Shown piece after piece: positions 6,259 to 10,889 of a DNA stretch of 10,889 bases. The notes beneath the pieces were generated by a model. The model saw only the letters and a list, made by a program, of their open reading frames with translations, had not been told where the DNA came from and did no database searches. The stretch comes from Candidatus Sabulitectum sp. (GTDB lineage Bacteria; Fermentibacterota; Fermentibacteria; Fermentibacterales; JCC-6). Both the position numbers and the translations under genes were made by a program. Each line of letters begins with the position of its first letter. The stretch's first letter is position 1. The DNA lies in assembly GCA_029940175.1 (NCBI GenBank), contig JAOZRM010000102.1, positions 1 through 10,889 of the forward strand, written 5' to 3'.

Positions 6259-6912
6259 TCAGGAATCAATACGTTCTGCAAGTTCTTTCACCGCTTCTGT
6301 AATGACATCAGCATGTGTGATCGGCAGCAGATGATTACCACCGGATACAGGAACAAGTGAAGTGCACATGAAAAGTAATTCTTCAAAAATATGCATCGAG
6401 CATTCAAATGGTATAATGGCGTCGGAGGTTCCGTGAATCAGAGTAGCAGGCAGTGATCTGGCTGGTTTCACAACCTTGTTGAACATCATTTTCAGCCCAT
6501 TGAGCAGTTCTTCATCAGTAAACGAAGAAGACTGTTTCATTAGCTCGGGCAGTTCATCTCTTCCTGCACCGCACTCGCGGAAGAAGGATCTCAAATAGCC
6601 AGCTCTGCTTCGTGACAGCATTGAAGATATTTCATAGAAAGATGAAGGAGCAACACCAGGTCTGCCGGAAGCAGAAGCAATACAGCTCATTGAAGAGATC
6701 AGCAGTAATCCCTTAACTTCAGGAAAATTCAGCATATCAAGGGCCAGTTGCCCACCCAGTGACCATCCAACCACAATACAAGGGGAAGGTAGACTAACAG
6801 AGCCTGCAAGAACTTCATTCCATTCCAGATAATGAACTGGAAATCCGGTATCTCCCATGTTCTTCCATATTGCACTGGTAGTTGCCCAGCCGCTGATGAA
6901 AACTACTTCCAT
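6259..6912 (-). CDS. bioH: Pimeloyl-ACP methyl ester esterase-like alpha/beta hydrolase (BioH)
   Basis: BioH removes the methyl group that BioC added, releasing pimeloyl-ACP for BioF. The 217-residue protein is a compact alpha/beta hydrolase. It has the oxyanion-region SGWATTSAIW (7-16), nucleophile elbow GWSLGG (Ser51), acid in HGTSDAIIP (Asp164) and base in GGNHLLP (His194), so the triad is complete. It is shorter than E. coli BioH (about 256 residues), and members this small are sometimes named BioG or BioV, so the exact subfamily is uncertain. The role is supported by its place directly after bioF, whose stop it overlaps by ten bases, and by bioC elsewhere in the window. Its 3' end recurs at 4246-4339 and 1918-1940. 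It is the last gene of the birA-bioB-bioF-bioH operon. Confidence 0.88.
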   Translation of the reverse strand: MEVVFISGWATTSAIWKNMGDTGFPVHYLEWNEVLAGSVSLPSPCIVVGWSLGGQLALDMLNFPEVKGLLLISSMSCIASASGRPGVAPSSFYEISSMLSRSRAGYLRSFFRECGAGRDELPELMKQSSSFTDEELLNGLKMMFNKVVKPARSLPATLIHGTSDAIIPFECSMHIFEELLFMCTSLVPVSGGNHLLPITHADVITEAVKELAERIDS

Positions 6913-8015
6913 TTCAGCTTCTTCATGGCAGAGATCGCCATATCAATGTTCTTGCGGGAATGCCCAAGTGTTAAAGAAAAACGCAGTCGTGCAGCCCCCT
7001 CGGGAACAGTGGGAGGTCTGATGGCAATAGCAAGAATTCCTGCTTCTTCAAGATACTCTGCAAAGGAAACAGCACTTGAGTTCTCTCCTGCAACCACAGG
7101 AATGATCTGCGAGGCAGACCTGCAGGTATCAAAACCCATCTCAATTAACCTGTTTCTGAAGAACGCAGCATTTTCCAGAAGAACCCTGCCCATATCAGCT
7201 GAAGAATCAATTACTTCCAGTGCCCCCAGTGCTGCTCCAATTGAAGCTGGAGGCAGACCGGTTGTGTAGATAAAACTTCTGGACTTGTTTACAAAGAAAG
7301 ATCGCAAGCTGGCAGAGCAGGATGCAAAACCACCGTAACCACCCAGCGCCTTGCTTAAAGTTCCGGTGATCACATCAGGCCGGACTGCAAGACTTCTGCA
7401 TACACCGCCACCGGATCCAAAAACCCCAATAGCATGAGCTTCGTCAACAACAAGCAGACAGTTCTCGGCAATCGCCAGTTCATGGATGTCCAGTAGTGGA
7501 GCTATGTCTCCGTCCATGCTGAATACTGAATCAGTTACAATTATCTTTTTCCCCGTAGCGCCGGAAGACCTGACAAGATCTGCAAGGTGCTTTACATCGC
7601 AGTGCCTGTATCGCCGCACTTCTGCTCGTGATGTTATTGCTCCGTCAACAAGACTTGCATGGTTCAGTCGGTCAGAGAATATCACATCATCGCGATCGGC
7701 AAGAGCTGTTAGCACTCCCAGGTTTGTTAGAAAGCCACTGCCAAATATCAGAGCACTTTCCATTCCGGTAAGTTCTGCAAGTTTACGCTCCAGCTCCTGG
7801 TGCAAAGATAGATTTCCAGTCATAAGCCTGGACCCGCCTGCACCTGCTCCCCAGTTCCTTACAGCCTTGATTGCTCTTTCCTTCACCAGTGGGTGCGATG
7901 ACAGGTTCAAGTAATTATTTGTAGAGAAATTTATCAGATCTCTGTTTCGCAGTTTCAACTTTCGCAGCAGCCCCTGCTTCTTAAGCTGGGCAAGTCTGGC
8001 TGCTTCAAAACTCAT
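6903..8015 (-). CDS. bioF: 8-amino-7-oxononanoate synthase (BioF)
   Basis: BioF is a PLP enzyme of the alpha-oxoamine synthase family that condenses pimeloyl-ACP (or -CoA) with L-alanine to give KAPA. The 370 residues are close to family length. Visible hallmarks are NFSTNNYLNLSSHP (29-42), GAGAGGSRLMTGN (56-68), the cofactor-stacking region with LNHASLVDG (117-125), VVDEAHAIGVFG (Asp191, His194), and TLSKALGGYGG with the Schiff-base lysine Lys222. The C-terminal PPTVPEGAARLRFSLT is also typical. It starts at ATG 8015, overlapping the bioB stop by four bases (ATGA), and its stop overlaps bioH. No key residue is missing. Confidence 0.96.
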   Translation of the reverse strand: MSFEAARLAQLKKQGLLRKLKLRNRDLINFSTNNYLNLSSHPLVKERAIKAVRNWGAGAGGSRLMTGNLSLHQELERKLAELTGMESALIFGSGFLTNLGVLTALADRDDVIFSDRLNHASLVDGAITSRAEVRRYRHCDVKHLADLVRSSGATGKKIIVTDSVFSMDGDIAPLLDIHELAIAENCLLVVDEAHAIGVFGSGGGVCRSLAVRPDVITGTLSKALGGYGGFASCSASLRSFFVNKSRSFIYTTGLPPASIGAALGALEVIDSSADMGRVLLENAAFFRNRLIEMGFDTCRSASQIIPVVAGENSSAVSFAEYLEEAGILAIAIRPPTVPEGAARLRFSLTLGHSRKNIDMAISAMKKLKWK

Positions 8016-8899
8016 ACTCTGTATCCTGCTCTTTGAATCAGATCAAGATCGTCTTCATATTGGCTGCCTTCAGTTGTAAGCAGAGTTCCTGTCATAATTC
8101 CGGTAACACCAAATGAAAACATCTTTTCACTCATTTCATCAAGCCTGTTTCTACCGGCACAGATTCTTAGTTCTGCAGAAGGATTCACCATTCTGAACAT
8201 TCCAATTATTCGCAGAAGTTTTTCGGTGGAAATATCTTCACCTGTAATAGAAACACCCTCAACAGGTACAAAGAAGTTCAGAGCAATGGAATTAACTTCC
8301 AGTTCAAGCAGCGAGAATGCCAGATCAATTCTGTCTTCGTCTGATTCTCCAATACCAATTATTCCGCCTGAGCAAACGGACATTCCAGCAAGTTTTGCCC
8401 GTCTTACCGTCATTGCTCGCTCGTCCCAGCTGTGTGTTGTGCATATAGAGGGGAAAAATGCTGAGGATGTTTCCAGATTGTGATGGTAGCGTGACACTCC
8501 AGCAGCTTGTAACAGCTTCAATTCTTTGAATCCAAGAATTCCCAGAGAGGCACACAGCGGGCAGTAGCCACTTCCTGCGGAGGCTGCATCACAAACTCTC
8601 TGAAACTCTTTACCGAAAAGCCCTCTTCCACTGGTCACAGTAGAAAATCGATGAATACCGGCGTCCGAGTTTGAATGATGCGCATCGATCAATTCATTCA
8701 GCCCCATCATGGGCTCACCCTGATTACCTGACTGAGCACAGAATGCACAATCTTCTGAACATGCTCCATTCTTCGCATTAACTATAGCACACAGATCAAC
8801 CCTGTTTCCAAACCGGGCAGAGCGCAAACTGCTGCACATATCCTCAACCTCAGTCAGTGGAAGAACTGTGAGAATATCAAGTGCTTTCTGTCTATTCAT
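8012..8899 (-). CDS. bioB: Biotin synthase (BioB), variant lacking one classical cluster cysteine
   Basis: BioB is a radical-SAM enzyme that inserts sulfur into dethiobiotin. The 295 residues include the radical-SAM motif CSEDCAFC (Cys47, Cys51, Cys54), YHHNLETSS (138-146), CSGGIIGIGE (Cys176) and the ICAGR segment (Arg250). By alignment to the E. coli enzyme from memory, cluster ligand Cys97 falls at Ser86 in RFSTVTSGRG, while Cys128, Cys188 and Arg260 correspond to Cys116, Cys176 and Arg250. Extra cysteines are present at 103, 113 (CPLC) and 153 (ICTTH). This pattern resembles BioBs of strict anaerobes, some reported to use an auxiliary 4Fe-5S cluster, so the variation probably reflects enzyme type, not decay. 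The start ATG 8899 overlaps the birA stop by eight bases. Confidence 0.95.
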   Translation of the reverse strand: MNRQKALDILTVLPLTEVEDMCSSLRSARFGNRVDLCAIVNAKNGACSEDCAFCAQSGNQGEPMMGLNELIDAHHSNSDAGIHRFSTVTSGRGLFGKEFQRVCDAASAGSGYCPLCASLGILGFKELKLLQAAGVSRYHHNLETSSAFFPSICTTHSWDERAMTVRRAKLAGMSVCSGGIIGIGESDEDRIDLAFSLLELEVNSIALNFFVPVEGVSITGEDISTEKLLRIIGMFRMVNPSAELRICAGRNRLDEMSEKMFSFGVTGIMTGTLLTTEGSQYEDDLDLIQRAGYRV

Positions 8900-9662
8900 T
8901 GTTTTTCCAGTTCAGATAGAGTTTTTCAAAGTTCTCAAGAAACGATACTGTTAGTTCTGCTCGGGAAAGCATCTTTCCAGTGAGTGAGAAAAGAGATTCA
9001 GCAGAGGAGTCAGAATCGTAATGTGATACATTTAAACCTGTCCCAACAGCCATGTAATAGATGTTACTAATCTCACCACGAACCTCACACAAAATTCCGC
9101 CAAGCTTCTTTTCTTTAACAAACAGGCCGTGGCTTTTCGCCACAAAAACGTGCTCGGGGAAAAACTTAAGCACGCTCAGCTCAAGTGACTTCAGAGCCAG
9201 CTCTGCCACCTCACCTGCCCTGGCAAGTTCCACTTCCGGCCGAAGAAGAATTGAAAGGTACAGGTTTTTTCCAGAAGGGCTTGACCAGGTTCCACCATTT
9301 CTTGCTTTCCCTGCAGTCTGCCTGTCAGCAGTTATCACAGTACCAGATACAGCGCTGGAGTTACCCAGTACCATTGCCCTGTCGTTTGTTGAAGTAATTT
9401 CAGAATAGTATTCTATTGTTTTTCCCATAACAGATGTATTCAGCATTGTAGAAAGTACTTCGCCTGACGGTACATCAGGAACAGAAACAAGATGATAACC
9501 AAGGTTTGTGGAAGCCCTAATCTCAAACCCCATATCTCGAAGTCCCTTGATCCGCTTCCAGACTGAAGCTCTGCTAACACCCAGAGTGCCTGCAATCTCT
9601 TCACCGGAAACAAAGGTATCAGCATTTTTCAATATCTCTACAACTGCAGCCGAAGATGGCAT
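8892..9662 (-). CDS. birA: Bifunctional biotin-protein ligase and biotin-operon repressor (BirA)
   Basis: BirA makes biotinyl-AMP, transfers biotin to carboxylase carrier proteins and, when idle, binds the biotin operator. The N-terminal winged helix (about residues 5-58) contains VSGEEIAGTLGVSRASVWKRIKGLRDMGFEI, typical of group II BirA. The ligase part has TSTND (90-94), TAGKARNGGTWSSPSGKNLYLS (116-137), KKLGGILCE (Lys186) and VGTGLNVS. Oddities: the nucleotide loop reads GKARNG instead of GRGRRG, and the normally near-invariant KWPND reads KSHGL (176-180). The usual C-terminal SH3-like domain is missing (256 residues against 321 in E. coli). ATG 9662 has AGGAGG five bases upstream. It leads the birA-bioB-bioF-bioH operon and represses itself through the operator at 9718-9751. 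Confidence 0.93.
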   Translation of the reverse strand: MPSSAAVVEILKNADTFVSGEEIAGTLGVSRASVWKRIKGLRDMGFEIRASTNLGYHLVSVPDVPSGEVLSTMLNTSVMGKTIEYYSEITSTNDRAMVLGNSSAVSGTVITADRQTAGKARNGGTWSSPSGKNLYLSILLRPEVELARAGEVAELALKSLELSVLKFFPEHVFVAKSHGLFVKEKKLGGILCEVRGEISNIYYMAVGTGLNVSHYDSDSSAESLFSLTGKMLSRAELTVSFLENFEKLYLNWKNNE

Positions 9663-9696
9663 TCAAACCTCCTAAAAGGGGACTCAATATGTCGGG

Positions 9697-9725
9697 AAAA
9701 TGAACAAGGAAACAAGAATTGTCAA
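9697..9725 (-). promoter_or_regulatory. Promoter of the birA-bioB-bioF-bioH operon
   Basis: On the minus strand TTGACA (9720-9725) lies 17 bases from CATTTT (9697-9702), the same arrangement as before bioC. The -35 overlaps the operator arm, predicting repression by occlusion. The start point would be near 9690, about 28 bases before the birA ATG; AGGAGG is at 9668-9673. Confidence 0.6.
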
Positions 9726-9751
9726 CCGCAAACTACTAGCAGGTTTACAAT
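9718..9751. promoter_or_regulatory. BirA operator controlling birA-bioB-bioF-bioH
   Basis: ATTGTCAACC (9718-9727) and GGTTTACAAT (9742-9751), with a 14-base spacer, form the conserved BirA box. The arms match those at 2062-2095 exactly, while the spacers differ at most positions, which argues that the arms are under selection. Placing birA behind its own operator gives autoregulation by biotin level. Confidence 0.88.
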
Positions 9752-9846
9752 CCCCGAACCAAAAGAAAAAGGCAGAAAGCAAAATCAGTTTACTTTAGTC
9801 CCATATCTGTTGAAACTCATAAATTTCATACATAACAAACCACTCA

Positions 9847-9867
9847 GTTTAACTGACTCAAGTAAAC
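9847..9867. promoter_or_regulatory. Imperfect palindrome in the gap before the Ltp-repeat gene
   Basis: The pattern GTTTA-nn-TGA-n-TCA-nn-TAAAC is symmetric over 21 bases. It lies in the AT-rich 278-bp gap between the birA operator and the plus-strand gene, about 60 bases upstream of that gene's predicted -35. It could be an operator, but no regulator can be assigned. Nothing else recognisable was seen in 9752-9925. Confidence 0.25.
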
Positions 9868-9925
9868 CACGAGAATTACCATGTTATGTATACACCGCCT
9901 AGCAATTTATTATGATCATTCAGCA

Positions 9926-9954
9926 TTGACTTGCTTTTACCCATTAATCATACT
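9926..9954 (+). promoter_or_regulatory. Promoter of the Ltp-repeat membrane protein
   Basis: TTGACT (9926-9931) and CATACT (9949-9954) have a 17-base spacer, and predicted transcription starts near 9961. A GGAGG ribosome site (10021-10025) precedes the ATG at 10030. The approximately 70-base leader shows no clear hairpin. Confidence 0.5.
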
Positions 9955-10029
9955 CCATGTGATTTACTTTTTCCCTACTTTAGCTGAGTCAGTACAATCC
10001 TTGTTAGACAAAAAAGAAATGGAGGATGA

Positions 10030-10785
10030 ATGTTCTATTACGTTGGATTAACAGATGATCCTCAGAGAAGAAAAGGAGATATTGAAAATCCTTTAGAATG
10101 GGGAATCAAGGAGTTCGATTCAGAAGCTGCCGCTAAATCATGGAAAGCAAAGTACCTAGCACAATCTGGATATGTAGAAGATAAACCCGGATCTGCTGGG
10201 CTCTTCGGATACTGGTACAAAGTTGATACGAATCTCTTTCCGTGTCCTGACTGTAAGAAGCTCGTATCACCTAATGCAAGTTCATGTCCTAATTGTGGAA
10301 AAGTGCTATCCGTACCGGTAAAGAAGAAAAAAGGAACAAGTGGTTGCGCTAAGGTTGCTCTCTTTGTAATACTCGCATTTATTATTATCGGGTATATTGG
10401 GACTTTCACGGGCAACGGTTCATCAAGACCTAGCGGGTCATCCACTACGACTAATCGTTCCACCACTACCACAACCAATACTCCTACTGATAATCGTACA
10501 ATGGGACAGAGAAATGCTCTTGCCACCGCTGAGAGCTATTTGGATTATACAGCCTTCTCTAGGCAAGGACTCATCGAGCAGCTTGAATACGAGGGTTTTT
10601 CACACAGTGATGCTGTATATGGTACTGATCATTGTGGTGCTAACTGGAATCAGCAGGCGGTTCTGAGCGCCCAGAATTACTTGGACTACTCGAGCTTCTC
10701 TAGGCAAGGTCTCATCGAGCAGCTTGAATACGAGGGTTTCACACACAGTCAAGCGGTATATGGCGTGGATGCTGTAGGCTACTAG
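10030..10785 (+). CDS. Membrane protein: GIY-YIG-like N-domain, zinc ribbon, one TM helix, two Ltp repeats
   Basis: The 251-residue product has five parts. Residues 1-66 (MFYYVGLTDDPQRRKGDIENPLEWG...) resemble a small bacterial module reminiscent of degenerate GIY-YIG nucleases. Residues 72-89 are a zinc ribbon, CPDC-x10-CPNC. A basic KKKKGTSGCAK run precedes a helix at about 109-127, placing the N-terminus in the cytoplasm. A Ser/Thr/Asn-rich linker follows, then two 47-residue repeats (about 162-208 and 209-251), each with YLDY, FSRQGLIEQLEYEGF and A-V-Y-G. The repeats match the Ltp type (host cell surface-exposed lipoprotein). In Streptococcus phage TP-J34, Ltp blocks entry of related phage DNA. 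An anti-phage or superinfection-exclusion role is inferred; a general envelope role is possible. The repeats are nearly identical in DNA as well. Its base usage looks more AT-rich than the biotin genes. GGAGG at 10021-10025 supports the start. Confidence 0.8.
   Translation: MFYYVGLTDDPQRRKGDIENPLEWGIKEFDSEAAAKSWKAKYLAQSGYVEDKPGSAGLFGYWYKVDTNLFPCPDCKKLVSPNASSCPNCGKVLSVPVKKKKGTSGCAKVALFVILAFIIIGYIGTFTGNGSSRPSGSSTTTNRSTTTTTNTPTDNRTMGQRNALATAESYLDYTAFSRQGLIEQLEYEGFSHSDAVYGTDHCGANWNQQAVLSAQNYLDYSSFSRQGLIEQLEYEGFTHSQAVYGVDAVGY
10554..10740 (+). repeat. Recent tandem duplication encoding the two Ltp repeats
   Basis: About 46 bases at 10554-10599 recur at 10695-10740 with a single difference (A or T at 10569/10710). 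The offset is 141 bases, exactly 47 codons. The encoded core FSRQGLIEQLEYEGF is identical, while the flanks have diverged. This suggests a recent duplication, or gene conversion that keeps the cores alike. Confidence 0.8.
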
Positions 10786-10889
10786 TCCATCATGATAATG
10801 GAAGCCGTTCAGGTGGTGTAACAGCAAAGTGTTTTTCTTTACTACTAGACGCAAACCAGTAGGGAAAAAAATGCGAGCTACTGCTCTGG

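Noticed and set aside
10600..10854. Minus-strand open frame over the end of the Ltp-repeat gene
   Set aside because: It is a shadow of the repeat-containing gene, without ribosome site or protein-like features.
10786..10889. CTACT...AGTAG stem followed by a run of A near 10842-10868, considered as a terminator
   Set aside because: The stem is only 5 bp with a loop of about 10 bases, and the plus strand is followed by A rather than T. Too weak to call on either strand.
1..10889. CRISPR arrays, tRNA/rRNA genes, transposases or insertion-sequence ends
   Set aside because: None seen on either strand; the only repeats are the bioH-tail copies, the biotin leader copies and the Ltp repeats.

Overview
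The window holds an almost complete biotin (vitamin B7) pathway on the minus strand. It is split into two operons, and unrelated plus-strand genes lie between and beyond them. Read in the minus direction the order is birA-bioB-bioF-bioH (9662 to 6259), a gap of about 4.2 kb, then bioC-bioD-bioA (1940 to the left edge, where bioA is cut off). Neighbouring genes within each operon overlap by 4 to 20 bases. Each operon is preceded by the same inverted repeat, ATTGTCAACC-N14-GGTTTACAAT, which is the classic BirA operator. In both, a TTGACA -35 element lies inside one operator arm. BirA carries an N-terminal winged helix, so the window encodes both the repressor/ligase and its two target sites: BirA bound to biotinyl-AMP should shut off both operons.

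The gap between the operons (about 2096-6258) holds four plus-strand genes. First is a two-gene unit, 2348-3222: a small winged-helix protein and a nucleotidyltransferase-fold protein, overlapping by ATGA, with a good promoter and a perfect 16-bp palindrome at the expected transcription start. This layout is toxin-antitoxin-like. Second is a GNAT-type acetyltransferase (3431-4111) whose N-terminal codons lie in another frame, which suggests a one-base frameshift. Third is an exported 578-residue protein (4465-6201) with seven FG-GAP/VCBS-like repeats (a probable seven-bladed propeller) and a C-terminal sorting-type domain.

The split looks recent enough to have left scars. The 3' end of bioH occurs three times: intact at 6259-6352, as a 93-bp copy (87/93 identical) at 4247-4339, and as a 23-bp remnant (22/23 identical to the second copy) at the start codon of bioC (1918-1940). 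The operator/promoter/leader block before birA is likewise copied before bioC. The simplest reading is an ancestral birA-bioB-F-H-C-D-A operon, with bioC starting inside the end of bioH, that was broken by duplication and insertion.

At the right end (10030-10785) is an unusual membrane protein: an N-terminal domain resembling degenerate GIY-YIG-type modules, a zinc ribbon, one membrane helix, a Ser/Thr-rich linker and two Ltp-type repeats like those of phage superinfection-exclusion lipoproteins. It may be a defence or exclusion factor.

The organism is a bacterium. The sorting-type C-terminus, the FG-GAP protein, the moderate GC content, and BioB/BioF/BioH sequences of an anaerobe/FCB-like flavour suggest a Gram-negative member of the FCB group or a related candidate phylum. 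No marker gene fixes this. No rRNA, tRNA, CRISPR or transposase was seen.
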